Shown: positions 24,506 through 35,127, counted from the stretch's first letter. The stretch: DNA of 64,000 nt from Flavobacterium enshiense (GCF_022836875.1 NZ_CP090376.1:868001-932000); one strand, 5' to 3'. A program made the numbers and translations. Notes: generated by a model from the letters alone, not told the origin.

Positions 24506-27500
24506 TTGGATAAAAAAGCTTTCACCATTTACGATGCCTCGGCCGGTTCCGGAAAAACCTATACGCTGGTAAAAGAGTATTTAAAAATTCTGATGTTGGC
24601 CAACACCAACGACGCCTATAAAAAAATCCTCGCCATCACTTTTACCAACAAAGCGGTGGAGGAAATGAAATCCCGTATAGTGAATTCGTTACATGAATTT
24701 TCCAAAGAGGATCCGAGTCCAAAAGCGCAGGATTTCATGAAAGATATAGCCTCGGAAACCAAACTTTCTCTGGCAACCATCAAAGGTAAATCGAAAGCGA
24801 TAATCAAAAATATCATTCACAATTATGCGGCTTTTGATATTTCTACCATTGACAAATTTACTCATAAGGTTATCCGTGCTTTTGCACACGATTTAAATCT
24901 TCCCGTAACATTCGAAGTGTCACTGGAAACCGATTTACTTTTGCAGGAAGCTGTTGATGCGATTGTCGCTAAAGCAGGAGAAGACGAACTGTTAACTAAA
25001 ATTTTGGTTGACTTCTCCGTGGATAAAACCGATAACGATAAGAGCTGGGATGTAACGCATGAATTGCTCGATGTGAGCCGACTTTTGGTCAACGAAAACA
25101 ACCGTAACGAAATTTCGCATTTCCACGAAAAGACCATTGATGAATTTTTGATAATTCGGGAAAAACTGTCCGAGGCTATAAGAACATTAGAAAGTGAATG
25201 TGTGGCTTTGGCCGAAGAAGCGCTACAGTTGATAGAAAACAATAGCATTGATAAAGCATCGTTTTCACGCGGCACCTTCCCTAATCATTTGGGATATATT
25301 CAAAATGGTGAATTGAAAAGTTCGCATAAAAAGTTTTTTGAAGCTGAAGATATTCAGGTGAATAAAGCGGCAAAAGATAAAGCCATCATCGAAAGCATAG
25401 CGCCGGAACTGATTGCAATTCTGGCCAAAGTGTATAAAAATTACGAAAAGAAGAATTTCTACACTGCTTTTCAGAAAAACATCACACCCTTATCGCTGCT
25501 GAACTCGATTGCTCAGGAACTGGACACGATTCAGAAAGAGAAAAACATTTTGTCGATTTCAGAATTCAACGCGATTATTCATAACGAAATCCAGAATCAG
25601 CCCGCACCGTTTATTTACGAACGGTTGGGGGAACGATATAAACATTTCTTTATCGACGAATTCCAGGATACTTCCGAAATGCAGTGGCACAATCTGGTTC
25701 CGCTGATAGACAATGCGCTTTCCTCCGAAGATTTGTCTGGGACACAAGGCTCATTGATGATTGTGGGCGATCCGAAACAGTCTATTTACCGTTGGCGTGG
25801 CGGTAAAGCCGAACAGTTCATCAGTCTGAGTAAAGATGAAAATCCTTTTTCCAATCCGGATAAAGAACTGGTGCGATTGGGAAAAAATTACCGTAGTTTT
25901 TCCGAAGTGATTGAATTCAACAATGCGTTTTTTGCGATGCTGGCCGATGAATTTTCCAATGAGGATTATCAGGATTTGTACCGAAACAAAAGCAGTCAGG
26001 AAGTCAACAGCAAGCAAGGCGGTTATGTGAATATTTCTTTTATTCCGAAAGTGGAAAAAAATGGCGATACGGCTGATGAAGAAGCAGACGATAAAGAACA
26101 GTTGTATTTGAAAGCGACCTTAGCCACCATCGAAAAAGTGAAAGCGCAAGGGTTTCAGTATAGAGATGTTGTTTTACTTACGCGGAAGCGCTCATCGGGT
26201 ATTGCGCTTGCCAATTATTTAACGGAAAACGATGTTCCGATTCTGTCTTCGGAAACCTTGCTGATTGATAATGCCACCGAAGTAAAACTGATTCTGAATG
26301 TACTTCGTTATCTGAAAAACAACAACGATAAGGAAGCTAAAGCGGCATTTTTATATTTCATCGCCAAAAATAAACAGGCCGAATTGCCGATTCATGACTT
26401 TATCGAAGTCGGGATGACCAAATTCTCGGAAGAAGCACTCGAGGATTGGTTAAAGGAATCCGGTATTTCCATTTCGTTCAAAAACTGCCGTAAAAAGTCG
26501 TTGTATGAAGCAGTGGAGATTATCATTTCGACCTTCATCAAGGAGAAAAGTACGGTCTCTTATGTGCAGTATTTCATGGATCTGGTTTTGGAACGCGATG
26601 TGCGTACTCAGGCCGGAGTTTCGGATTTTCTGGAGTATTGGGAAAACAACGGAGTCAAGTTCAGTATTCCTTCACCTGAAGGGAATGATGCGGTTAGGAT
26701 TATGACCATCCACAAATCGAAAGGACTGGAATTTCCGGTTGTAATTTTTCCGTTTGCCGAAGAAGATTACGCCCGTTCACCACGAAATAAAATGTGGCTG
26801 GAATTGGAAGACGAAACGCTGAATATTCCGAAAGCTTTAGTGGATACCAAAAAAGAAGTAGCCGAATATGGTGAAAACGCCGCTCAGGTATATGAAGAGA
26901 AAAGTCAGGAAGAGCTTTTAGATAACATCAATGTGCTGTATGTGGCTTTGACAAGGGCCGAAGAACAATTGTACATTATTTCGAATAAAAACCTGACCAG
27001 TAAAGGCGAACTTACGAATAATATGTCGTCGTATTTTATCAAATACCTTGATTTTAAAGGGGTGTACGATGATAGTAAAATGGAATTTGAATTTGGTGAC
27101 AGCAATAGGTTGTCGGCAGTCAGAGACGAAAAGGAAAAGCAGCCTGTGATTGAAATCGTCAATGAGGTTTTTAATCCGAAAAAAATTAAAATTGCACAAA
27201 GGGAAGCCTTGATGTGGGGAACGGATAGGATGAAAGCGATCGAATTCGGAACAGTGGTTCATGAAATTTTATCGTTTGTAAGAACCAAAGACGATGTGGA
27301 GCTGTCCTTGATGAAGGCAGTCGAAAACGGATTAATCACAGAAAGCCAAAAACCGGAAGTACGGGAAATGGTTAGTCAGATCGTTAATCATCCGGAATTG
27401 CAACTGTTTTTTGAAGCCGATAAAAAAGTATACAATGAACAGAATATTATCAAGAAAGGAACGGCTACAATCAAACCGGACCGTGTTTCTGTAAAAGGCG

Positions 27501-27658
27501 ATAAGGCCTATTTACTGGATTATAAAACGGGAACCCATCAGAAAAAATATGAACTCCAATTAGCTGAATACGAAAGTGCTTTGCAGGAGATGGGTTTTTC
27601 TATTGAGAAAAAAACGTTGGTGTACATAGGGGAAAAATTAGAAGTAGTACATTTGTAA
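24506..27658 (+). CDS. AddA/RecB-like UvrD-family helicase with C-terminal PD-(D/E)XK nuclease
   Basis: The 1050-residue protein has Walker A DASAGSGKT at residues 9-17, helicase motif Ia AITFTNKAVEEMKSR, Walker B-like FIDEFQDTSEMQW, motif III GDPKQSIYRWRGG, motif V MTIHKSKGLEFPVVI and motif VI YVALTRAEEQLYI. A nuclease domain occupies the last 150 residues, with AYLLDYKTGTH and QLAEY. This is the architecture of AddA, which unwinds and trims double-strand-break ends. An AddB-like partner is encoded at 30500. The only start near the conserved N-terminus is a TTG at 24506. It is divergent from sodA. Confidence 0.9.
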   Translation: MDKKAFTIYDASAGSGKTYTLVKEYLKILMLANTNDAYKKILAITFTNKAVEEMKSRIVNSLHEFSKEDPSPKAQDFMKDIASETKLSLATIKGKSKAIIKNIIHNYAAFDISTIDKFTHKVIRAFAHDLNLPVTFEVSLETDLLLQEAVDAIVAKAGEDELLTKILVDFSVDKTDNDKSWDVTHELLDVSRLLVNENNRNEISHFHEKTIDEFLIIREKLSEAIRTLESECVALAEEALQLIENNSIDKASFSRGTFPNHLGYIQNGELKSSHKKFFEAEDIQVNKAAKDKAIIESIAPELIAILAKVYKNYEKKNFYTAFQKNITPLSLLNSIAQELDTIQKEKNILSISEFNAIIHNEIQNQPAPFIYERLGERYKHFFIDEFQDTSEMQWHNLVPLIDNALSSEDLSGTQGSLMIVGDPKQSIYRWRGGKAEQFISLSKDENPFSNPDKELVRLGKNYRSFSEVIEFNNAFFAMLADEFSNEDYQDLYRNKSSQEVNSKQGGYVNISFIPKVEKNGDTADEEADDKEQLYLKATLATIEKVKAQGFQYRDVVLLTRKRSSGIALANYLTENDVPILSSETLLIDNATEVKLILNVLRYLKNNNDKEAKAAFLYFIAKNKQAELPIHDFIEVGMTKFSEEALEDWLKESGISISFKNCRKKSLYEAVEIIISTFIKEKSTVSYVQYFMDLVLERDVRTQAGVSDFLEYWENNGVKFSIPSPEGNDAVRIMTIHKSKGLEFPVVIFPFAEEDYARSPRNKMWLELEDETLNIPKALVDTKKEVAEYGENAAQVYEEKSQEELLDNINVLYVALTRAEEQLYIISNKNLTSKGELTNNMSSYFIKYLDFKGVYDDSKMEFEFGDSNRLSAVRDEKEKQPVIEIVNEVFNPKKIKIAQREALMWGTDRMKAIEFGTVVHEILSFVRTKDDVELSLMKAVENGLITESQKPEVREMVSQIVNHPELQLFFEADKKVYNEQNIIKKGTATIKPDRVSVKGDKAYLLDYKTGTHQKKYELQLAEYESALQEMGFSIEKKTLVYIGEKLEVVHL

Positions 27659-27730
27659 TCTTTGAAAAAAGGGTCAAAAAGGAAGAGATAAGGTTCAAAT
27701 AATCAAAAAATAGAAATAAAACATAACAAT

Positions 27731-28924
27731 ATGTACGGAAAAATTAAAGAGCATTTGCAAAACGAACTGAATGCGATTCAGGAAAACGGATTGTATAAGA
27801 AAGAGCGCATCATAACCTCGCCTCAGGGTGCAGAAATTAAGATTTCAACTGGAGAGACGGTTTTGAATTTTTGTGCGAATAATTATTTAGGGTTATCGTC
27901 ACACCCGGAAGTAGTTCAGGCAGCTAAGGATGCTTTGGATACGCATGGTTTCGGGATGTCATCGGTGCGTTTCATTTGCGGGACGCAGGATATTCATAAA
28001 ACCCTGGAAAAAAAGATAGCCGATTTTTACGGAACAGAAGATACGATTTTGTACGCTGCAGCTTTTGATGCCAATGGAGGAGTATTCGAACCTTTGTTGG
28101 GCGAGGAAGATTGTATTATTTCGGACAGTTTAAACCATGCTTCCATTATTGATGGGGTGCGCTTGTGTAAAGCGGCTCGTTACCGTTATGAAAATAACAA
28201 CATGGAAGATTTGGAAAAACAACTAATTCAGGCTAATGCCGAAGGACGTCGTTTCAAATTGATAGTTACTGACGGTGTGTTCTCTATGGACGGATTAGTA
28301 GCGCCATTGGATAAGATCTGTGACTTGGCTGACAAATATGATGCGATGGTCATGGTGGACGAATGCCATGCTGCCGGTTTCATCGGAGCTACAGGAAAAG
28401 GAACTCTTGAAGCTAAAGGTGTAATGGGACGTGTGGATATTATCACGGGGACTTTAGGAAAAGCCCTTGGTGGCGCCATGGGAGGTTATACGACAGCTAA
28501 GAAGGAAGTCATTGAAATTTTACGTCAGCGTTCCCGTCCGTATTTGTTTTCCAATTCGTTAGCGCCTTCTATTGTGGGAGCGTCGATTAAAGTTTTTGAG
28601 CTGTTGGAAAAAGATACTGCTTTACGCGATAAACTGGAATGGAACACCAACTACTTTAAAGACGGAATGAAGAAAGCCGGATTTGATATTATTGACGGTG
28701 ATTCAGCTATTGTTCCGGTTATGTTGTACGATGCGAAATTATCGCAGGTAATGGCGGATGAACTGCTTAAAAAAGGAATTTATGTAATTGGGTTTTTCTT
28801 CCCAGTGGTGCCTAAAGATAAAGCCCGAATCCGTGTGCAATTATCAGCAGCTCACACACAAGAACATCTTGATAAGGCAATTAATGCATTTACAGAAGTT
28901 GGAAAAATGTTAAAAGTGATATAA
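27731..28924 (+). CDS. kbl: Glycine C-acetyltransferase (2-amino-3-ketobutyrate CoA ligase)
   Basis: The 397-residue PLP enzyme of the alpha-oxoamine synthase family interconverts glycine plus acetyl-CoA and 2-amino-3-ketobutyrate in threonine degradation. It has [46 protein letters not shown] and the PLP lysine in [11 protein letters not shown] near residue 244. Length and N-terminus are as in E. coli Kbl. No tdh lies beside it. It sits between the AddA- and AddB-like genes without an obvious functional link. Confidence 0.94.
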   Translation: MYGKIKEHLQNELNAIQENGLYKKERIITSPQGAEIKISTGETVLNFCANNYLGLSSHPEVVQAAKDALDTHGFGMSSVRFICGTQDIHKTLEKKIADFYGTEDTILYAAAFDANGGVFEPLLGEEDCIISDSLNHASIIDGVRLCKAARYRYENNNMEDLEKQLIQANAEGRRFKLIVTDGVFSMDGLVAPLDKICDLADKYDAMVMVDECHAAGFIGATGKGTLEAKGVMGRVDIITGTLGKALGGAMGGYTTAKKEVIEILRQRSRPYLFSNSLAPSIVGASIKVFELLEKDTALRDKLEWNTNYFKDGMKKAGFDIIDGDSAIVPVMLYDAKLSQVMADELLKKGIYVIGFFFPVVPKDKARIRVQLSAAHTQEHLDKAINAFTEVGKMLKVI

Positions 28925-28973
28925 TATATAGCTTTTTTTTAGTAAGAAAATGTATTTTTTTTAACAAAACTCT

Positions 28974-29003
28974 TTGTAATTAATAATTAACCTATTATTT
29001 TTG
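28974..29003 (+). promoter_or_regulatory. Promoter of the OmpA-family gene
   Basis: TTG (28974-28976), 19 bases, TATTTTTG (28996-29003): a full consensus match. The transcript leader would be about 30 bases. Confidence 0.75.
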
Positions 29004-29040
29004 TCCTGATTATAACGTATTGTAATTAAATAAAAAAAGT

Positions 29041-30435
29041 ATGAAACATCTAAACAAATTATTTGTTGCTGCTCTTATGTTTGCGGGTTTAAACTCTCAG
29101 GCGCAGGATAGTAACAATCCTTGGGCGATCACATTCGGTGCGAACGCTATGGACGGCGGTAGAGTGAGTGCTGCTTCTAGCATAGAAGATCAGTTTTCTC
29201 AGTATTTTAATGCTAAAGATTATTGGAATATTATTCCTTCAATATCTTATGTTAACGTATCAAGACTTGTTGGAAACAATATCTCCTTTGGTATTACGGG
29301 ATCAGTAAACAGAATTGATAAATTTGTTGGAGAGAGACCTACTATTCCTGGAGATTACCCTGTAACAAATCCTGGGGATTTGATGTACTACGGAATCGAC
29401 GGTATTATCAAATACAGCTTCTTAAAAGGTTGGTTTGATCCGTATGTTCACGTTGGTGGAGGTTATACTTTCATGGGTGATGCTTCTGCAGGTACTGTGA
29501 ATGGTGGTTTGGGGATGAACTTCTGGTTTACGGACCAAGTAGGTTTGACTTTACAATCAACATATAAACAATCATTCGACGATACAAGAACTCCTGATTA
29601 TGATGTGGCTTCACACATGCAACATTTCTTGGGTCTTTCTTTCAAAATTGGAGGTAAAGATACTGACGGTGACGGAATCTATGATAAAGATGACGCTTGT
29701 CCGGAAGTTGCTGGTTTAAAAGAATTCCAAGGATGTCCTGATACTGATGCTGACGGAATCGCTGATAAAGACGATTCTTGTCCTGAAGTAGCTGGTCCAA
29801 AAGAATTAAACGGTTGTCCTGATACTGACGGTGACGGAATCGCTGATAAAGACGATGCTTGTCCTGAAGTAGCTGGTCCTGCTGCAATGAACGGTTGTCC
29901 TGATACTGACGGTGACGGTGTTGCTGATAACGTTGATAAGTGTGTTGACGTTAAAGGTCCTGCTGAAAACGCTGGTTGTCCTTGGCCAGATTCTGACAAA
30001 GACGGTGTAGCTGATAAAGATGACAAGTGTCCGGATGTAATGGGTACTGTAGCTAACAACGGATGTCCAGAGTTAAGCGAAGCGGTTATGAAATCGTTGA
30101 ACGATTACGCTAAGACAATCTTGTTCGTAACCAATAAAGCTACGTTCCAACAAAGATCTTACGCTGTATTGAAAAACATCACTGCGATCTTGAAAGAATA
30201 CCCAGAGGCTAAATTCTCTATCGAAGGTCACACTGATAGCGACGGTAATGACAAATACAACTTGAAGTTGTCTGAAGACAGAGCTGCTGCGGTTAAAAAT
30301 TACTTAATCGAAAACGGTATCGCTGCTGATAGATTGTCATCTAAAGGTTTCGGTGAATCTAAACCAATCGATTCAAACAAAACTAAAGCTGGTAAAGCTA
30401 ACAACAGACGTGTAGAAGTTAAATTAGTAAAATAA
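29041..30435 (+). CDS. OmpA-family outer membrane protein with thrombospondin type 3 calcium repeats
   Basis: The 464-residue protein has a signal peptide (residues 1-21, ending NSQAQ), an eight-strand-type beta-barrel (about 25-205), and five calcium-binding repeats of about 27 residues (pattern [19 protein letters not shown], residues 207-343). A C-terminal OmpA domain carries [20 protein letters not shown], which binds peptidoglycan diaminopimelate. It probably anchors the outer membrane to murein and is highly expressed, judging by a full-consensus promoter and strong terminator. The repeat DNA has an 81-bp period starting at 29659, 29740 and 29821, with high identity between copies. Confidence 0.94.
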   Translation: MKHLNKLFVAALMFAGLNSQAQDSNNPWAITFGANAMDGGRVSAASSIEDQFSQYFNAKDYWNIIPSISYVNVSRLVGNNISFGITGSVNRIDKFVGERPTIPGDYPVTNPGDLMYYGIDGIIKYSFLKGWFDPYVHVGGGYTFMGDASAGTVNGGLGMNFWFTDQVGLTLQSTYKQSFDDTRTPDYDVASHMQHFLGLSFKIGGKDTDGDGIYDKDDACPEVAGLKEFQGCPDTDADGIADKDDSCPEVAGPKELNGCPDTDGDGIADKDDACPEVAGPAAMNGCPDTDGDGVADNVDKCVDVKGPAENAGCPWPDSDKDGVADKDDKCPDVMGTVANNGCPELSEAVMKSLNDYAKTILFVTNKATFQQRSYAVLKNITAILKEYPEAKFSIEGHTDSDGNDKYNLKLSEDRAAAVKNYLIENGIAADRLSSKGFGESKPIDSNKTKAGKANNRRVEVKLVK

Positions 30436-30456
30436 TTTATTTCTTTACAAATAATG

Positions 30457-30488
30457 AAAACGCCTCGATTTATCGGGGCGTTTTTTTT
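30457..30488 (+). terminator. Terminator of the OmpA-family gene
   Basis: AAAACGCCTCGAT pairs with ATCGGGGCGTTTT with one wobble, and is followed by eight T. Confidence 0.88.
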
Positions 30489-30499
30489 ATTTTTATGGC

Positions 30500-33262
30500 A
30501 TGACACAATTTTCATTCCTTGATAAAGTAAGCCATGAGATAGTTTCTCAATTTGGAGATCGTCTTTCCGAAATAACCATAATACTACCAAACAAAAGGGC
30601 TCGTGTTTTTCTTTTAGAGTCATTAAAAAAGCAGTTGGATCAAACTGTTTTTGCTCCAGATATAATCAGTATTGAAGATTTTATACAGGATGTCGCCGGA
30701 ATCCGAAGTGTCGACTCCATAGAGTTGCTTTTTGAGTTTTACGAGGTTTATCGTTCGGTAACGCCTTCAGAGAAGCAACAAGAATTCGAGTTATTTGCTA
30801 ATTGGGGCAAAACCTTATTGCAGGATTTCAATGAAATCGACCGTTATTTACTAAAACCCAATCATGTTTTCTCTTATCTGAAAGATATTGAGGTGTTAAA
30901 ACGTTGGGATTTGCAGCCGTCTCAAACTACTGTGCTAATCGATAATCATCTGGAATTCTGGAGCCACCTGCCGAAATATTATGAGACTTTATATCTTCAT
31001 TTAAAAAATAGAGGGATTGGGTATCAGGGATTGATTTATCGCGAAGCTGTGGAAAACCTCCACTATTTCTCCGAATCATTGGGAAATAAACAGCTGGTCT
31101 TTGCCGGTTTCAATGCCCTGAATCAGGCGGAAGAAAAAATCATTCAGCAGTTACTGTTTAACGAACAGGCTAATATTTTTTGGGATATTGATGCGGCTTT
31201 CTTAAATGATGGACTGCATGATGCCGGTTTGTTCATCCGCAGGTTCAAAAAGGAATGGAAGCAGTTTGTCAATCAGCCGTTCGAATGGATTACTACCGAA
31301 TTCAGTCAGCAGAAGAATATTCAAATCATTGGTACGCCGAAAACTATAGGTCAGGCAAAAATTGCGGGTAAGATTATTGAGGGAATTCAGGCCAATGGCG
31401 AAAGTCTGGACAAAACAGCACTTGTTCTTGGTGAGGAAAACCTGTTATTGCCGGCTTTATATGCACTTCCTAATACAGTGGAAAGTCTCAATATTACCAT
31501 GGGATATGGCAGCAAGAACAACCCCGCACAAATTCTAATCAGCAAACTTTTTAAGTTGCATGCAAATGCACTGCAGCGTAGTGAAACAAGTTATACGTTT
31601 TACTACAAGGAAGTTTTAGATATACTCACTCATCCTCTGGTGGAGCCTTACAGTAATGCTTCTTCCGTTATTCGGATTATCAACCAAAATAATATTACGT
31701 TTCTTTCGCAGAAGAAATTCCTCGAGCTTAATCAGAATACATCTGAATTGTTTCAATTGTTATTTGAACGTTGGGATAATGATATTGTCACGGTTCTAAA
31801 TCGATTGTCCTCAATAATTTTGAGTATAAAATCGTTTTTGGGTAATGATACCGAAGAAGAAAAGGTAACTAAAGCGTTCCTGTATTCGATTTTCAAAACC
31901 ATTAATAAACTGATTAACTATCAGGAGAAATACGGTCAAATCGATTCGGTAGCGATGCTTCATTCCGTTTACAAGCAGATTATCGATTTAGCCGAAGTTT
32001 CCTTTGAAGGCGAACCGCTTTCAGGGCTTCAGATTATGGGGGTGTTGGAAAGCCGTGTTTTGGATTTTGACAATGTGATTATCACTTCTATGAATGAAGG
32101 TGTGTTCCCGGCCGGAAAATCGACGAATTCCTTTATTCCGTATGATGTGAAACGTGAATTGGGGCTGCCGACCTATAAAGAAAAAGACGCTATCTACTGC
32201 TATCACTTCTATCATCTGCTGTTGCGTGCCAAGAACATATATCTGTTGTACAATACAGAAAGTGAAGGATTGGATGCAGGGGAAAAAAGCCGTTTCATAA
32301 CACAGCTTGAAATCGAAAAACAACCAAATCATATAATTACGCATCAGATTTACAATGCCTATTTGCCGGAGAAAGCCTATGAACCAATCGTGGTCCCGAA
32401 ATCAAAACGCGTGATGGAACGCCTGAAGGAAATAGCTACCGGTAGAGGTTTTTCGCCTTCGGGTCTGACGAGTTACATTCGCAATCCAATACAATTTTAC
32501 AATCAGCGTGTATTGCGGATTTCAGAAGTGGAAGAAGTGGAAGAAAACATTGCTTTGAATACGCTTGGGACTATCATTCACGGTGCGTTGGAGGAATTGT
32601 ATACACCGTTTCTGAATCGTTTTCTGTCGGTTGAAATTATAAGCGAAATGCTTTCCAAAGCGAATGCTGAAGTCGAAAAACAATTCCGTGAAGTGTATAA
32701 GGAAGGAGAAATCAAAAAAGGGAAAAACCTACTGGCTTTTGAGGTGGCCAAACGCAATGTCTTCAATTTTTTAAACGAGGAAAAAAGACTGATTGAAAAT
32801 GGTGATGCGGTTAAAGTACTGGCATTGGAAACTTCTTTAGAGCGAATTCTGGATGACAATCGATTACCTTATCCTGTAAAAATTGCCGGAAATGTTGACC
32901 GTATCGAGCAACGTAACGGTAAAATCAGAATAATCGATTACAAAACCGGAAAAGTAGAACTGAAAAGCGTTCAATTGAAAGATTGGGCAGGATTGACGGC
33001 GGACATTAAAAATGATAAGATCATCCAGTTGTTGTGTTATGCTTTTATGTTTGAAAAGCAAAAGAGCGGTATGGAAATGGAAGCCGGAATTATTTCCTTC
33101 AAAAATATGAAAGCAGGTTTTTTGCCTTTTGCCGTCAAGGAAGATAAAAACGCAGATGTCGTGATTGATGAGGCGGTTTTAGAGGATTTTAAAATCGAAG
33201 TAGTGAACTTAATCAATGAGATTCTCGATGCTGAAATTCCTTTTGAGGAGGAGTTGGAGTAA
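30500..33262 (+). CDS. AddB-like PD-(D/E)XK nuclease/helicase-fold protein
   Basis: The 920-residue protein resembles AddB/RexB-type partners. It has an N-terminal ITIILPNKRARVFLLESL helicase-like segment without a full Walker A, a middle VLESRVLDFDNVIITSMNEGVFPAG block resembling degenerate motifs V and VI, and a C-terminal nuclease starting SGLTSYIRNPIQFYNQRVL. The catalytic residues are in IRIIDYKTGKVE, and a QLLCYAFMFEKQ helix follows. It should form a heterodimer with the AddA-like product at 24506-27658. The cysteines that bind an iron-sulfur cluster in Firmicutes AddB are not evident. Its start lies only 12 bp after the upstream terminator. Confidence 0.85.
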   Translation: MTQFSFLDKVSHEIVSQFGDRLSEITIILPNKRARVFLLESLKKQLDQTVFAPDIISIEDFIQDVAGIRSVDSIELLFEFYEVYRSVTPSEKQQEFELFANWGKTLLQDFNEIDRYLLKPNHVFSYLKDIEVLKRWDLQPSQTTVLIDNHLEFWSHLPKYYETLYLHLKNRGIGYQGLIYREAVENLHYFSESLGNKQLVFAGFNALNQAEEKIIQQLLFNEQANIFWDIDAAFLNDGLHDAGLFIRRFKKEWKQFVNQPFEWITTEFSQQKNIQIIGTPKTIGQAKIAGKIIEGIQANGESLDKTALVLGEENLLLPALYALPNTVESLNITMGYGSKNNPAQILISKLFKLHANALQRSETSYTFYYKEVLDILTHPLVEPYSNASSVIRIINQNNITFLSQKKFLELNQNTSELFQLLFERWDNDIVTVLNRLSSIILSIKSFLGNDTEEEKVTKAFLYSIFKTINKLINYQEKYGQIDSVAMLHSVYKQIIDLAEVSFEGEPLSGLQIMGVLESRVLDFDNVIITSMNEGVFPAGKSTNSFIPYDVKRELGLPTYKEKDAIYCYHFYHLLLRAKNIYLLYNTESEGLDAGEKSRFITQLEIEKQPNHIITHQIYNAYLPEKAYEPIVVPKSKRVMERLKEIATGRGFSPSGLTSYIRNPIQFYNQRVLRISEVEEVEENIALNTLGTIIHGALEELYTPFLNRFLSVEIISEMLSKANAEVEKQFREVYKEGEIKKGKNLLAFEVAKRNVFNFLNEEKRLIENGDAVKVLALETSLERILDDNRLPYPVKIAGNVDRIEQRNGKIRIIDYKTGKVELKSVQLKDWAGLTADIKNDKIIQLLCYAFMFEKQKSGMEMEAGIISFKNMKAGFLPFAVKEDKNADVVIDEAVLEDFKIEVVNLINEILDAEIPFEEELE

Positions 33263-33321
33263 ATTTTAACAACTAATTATGTAGCTGTTTTCTTTTAATT
33301 TTGGTTCTTTACAAAAAATAA

Positions 33322-33609
33322 ATGATTAGGAAACTGTATAACATATTTGAGTTTTATAAAACCACATTGCCGGTGAATTTGGCTATCTCACTACTTCCTA
33401 TACTGTTTTTAAGGTTTTATGAAGTATTTTTTCTATTCATTAGTTTCGGATTTGGAATTAGTCTTCTGTTTAAGGAATTAAAAAATAAAGAAGACTATTT
33501 GTTCTATCATAATAACGGACTGTCCAAAAAACAGTTGTTGTTTTATACTGTTATACTGAATCTTGTTTTTGGGGTGATACTATTTATACTTTGCTCTTTT
33601 TTGATATGA
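33322..33609 (+). CDS. Small membrane protein, putative ABC permease component
   Basis: The 95-residue protein has two hydrophobic blocks, about residues 17-50 and 70-94, joined by a charged loop (KELKNKEDYLFYHNNGLSKKQL). The loop resembles the cytoplasmic coupling region of ABC-2 permeases. Its stop codon overlaps the ATG of the downstream ATP-binding protein (ATGA), so the two are translationally coupled. At this size it can be only part of a transporter, unless it oligomerises. I do not recognise a characterised family. Confidence 0.65.
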   Translation: MIRKLYNIFEFYKTTLPVNLAISLLPILFLRFYEVFFLFISFGFGISLLFKELKNKEDYLFYHNNGLSKKQLLFYTVILNLVFGVILFILCSFLI

Positions 33610-34274
33610 GGCATATTCTGGAAATTGACAGTGTTCAGAAATACTATCAGCATAAATTAGTAGTTTCTGATGTGTATCTCAAATGTGAAACCGGCGACAT
33701 AATAGGATTGTTGGGAAGAAACGGTTCCGGAAAATCGACTTTGCTGAAAATCATTTTCGGAATTGTTCCGGCCGATTATAAATTTGTCCGCATCGACGGA
33801 AAACTGAAACGGAAAACCTCCGAGTTGCTGAAAGAAATCAGTTACTTGCCTCAGGATAATTTTATTCCGAAGCAATTTTCGGTTCAGAAAGCCATTCGGT
33901 TGTCCATTCCGAAAGAGAAATTGGATGCTTTTTGTAACGACGAAATGATTCAGTCGGTGCTGGATAAAAAAATCAGTCATCTGTCTGGTGGCGAATTACG
34001 TTACCTTGAAATAAAACTGATACTTTCAAATGATTCCAAATTTGTACTGCTTGATGAGCCATATAACGGTTTGTCACCTATCATAGCAGAAAAAGTGAAT
34101 CAGTTAATCAGGGAAAATGCAAAACAAAAAGGTGTTATCATCACTGATCATAACTATCGAAATGTTATTGATGTATCCACAAAATTAATCCTGATGGAAA
34201 GTGGAAAAACACGTTCTCTAAATGATAAAGAGGAATTAATTGAACGAGGTTATTTGAGAGAAGGAATGCTTTAA
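33606..34274 (+). CDS. ABC transporter ATP-binding protein
   Basis: The 222-residue ATPase has Walker A GRNGSGKST, Q-loop YLPQDNF, signature LSGGELRYLEI, Walker B FVLLDEPYNGL with D-loop, and switch histidine ITDHNYRNV. The frame could start at a TTG at 33591, but the ATG at 33606 overlaps the upstream stop as ATGA and is preferred. The only adjacent membrane partner is the 95-residue protein upstream. Export or regulation of an unknown substrate is possible. Its last four bases overlap the end of the convergent hydrolase gene. Confidence 0.9.
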   Translation: MRHILEIDSVQKYYQHKLVVSDVYLKCETGDIIGLLGRNGSGKSTLLKIIFGIVPADYKFVRIDGKLKRKTSELLKEISYLPQDNFIPKQFSVQKAIRLSIPKEKLDAFCNDEMIQSVLDKKISHLSGGELRYLEIKLILSNDSKFVLLDEPYNGLSPIIAEKVNQLIRENAKQKGVIITDHNYRNVIDVSTKLILMESGKTRSLNDKEELIERGYLREGML

Positions 34275-35056
34275 ACCGACTTGAAAAAATCTAATAAAAC
34301 TTTTCCTAATTGGTCTCTATTTTCAATATGGCTCATGTGGCCGCCAGAGAAAGAAACTAATTGTACGTTTGTTCCTTCGATTTGTTCCAGGTTATCTTCA
34401 TAAATCAGAACCGGATCTTTTTTGCCTAAAATCAGTAGTATGGGATAAGGGGCAAAATGCAGAATGACTTCGCGGTCTTTTCTTATTTTCATGCCTTCCG
34501 AAGCGGCTACGATGCCTTGGAGTGGTGTTTTTAATGCTTCGACTTTAACGTATTCGATTTCCTCAGTAAGTCTATCGCGGTTTTCTTCACTGAAAAGATT
34601 GGCAATCGCCATGCTGATAAATGCCGAATAATTCTGTTTTACTGCGATAATGGCGCGGTCGCGATTCAGTTTTCGTTCGTCGCTGTCGGCCCGGGAAGTC
34701 GAGTTCAAAAGCACAAGTCCTTTTACGTTGTCGGGATATAATTCTGCGAAAGCCAGTGAAACATAACCGCCCATGGAATGTCCTACAAAAAAGGCTTTTC
34801 GTATGCGCAATTCGTGCAAAACCGCATGAACCGCATCGGCCATATCTTCCATGGTGTGAACGTAGCCCATGCATTCAGTTTGTCCGTGACCCAGCAAATC
34901 TATTGTGATTACGCGATATTTTTTAGCGAATTCGGCAACATAAAAATCCCACATGGTTGCATTTTCCAAAAAACCATGAAGCAGAACTACAGCAGTTCCT
35001 TTTCCGCTTTCGGAATAAGCGATTTTGGTGTTTTTATGAATGATGAATTTACTCAC
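34271..35056 (-). CDS. Alpha/beta-fold hydrolase
   Basis: The 261-residue enzyme contains VVLLHGFLENATMW (oxyanion-hole HG), the nucleophile elbow FVGHSMGGYVSL (serine in GHSMG near residue 100), a late aspartate in LGKKDPVLIYED and the catalytic histidine in SGGHMSHIE near the C-terminus. Such proteins are esterases, lactonases or C-C hydrolases; the substrate is not predictable. No signal peptide. It lies 129 bp downstream of the aminopeptidase gene, separated by a terminator. Confidence 0.9.
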   Translation of the reverse strand: MSKFIIHKNTKIAYSESGKGTAVVLLHGFLENATMWDFYVAEFAKKYRVITIDLLGHGQTECMGYVHTMEDMADAVHAVLHELRIRKAFFVGHSMGGYVSLAFAELYPDNVKGLVLLNSTSRADSDERKLNRDRAIIAVKQNYSAFISMAIANLFSEENRDRLTEEIEYVKVEALKTPLQGIVAASEGMKIRKDREVILHFAPYPILLILGKKDPVLIYEDNLEQIEGTNVQLVSFSGGHMSHIENRDQLGKVLLDFFKSV

Positions 35057-35127
35057 GAGGGTATTATGCTTTTGCAGGCCAAAAATACTGTTTAGTTAGG
35101 AACAAACGAATTTTTTGTAATAAAAAA

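Noticed and set aside
29659..30069. Long open frames opposite the OmpA-family calcium repeats
   Set aside because: They arise from the repeated 81-bp coding units and their biased codons. The plus-strand protein explains the region completely.
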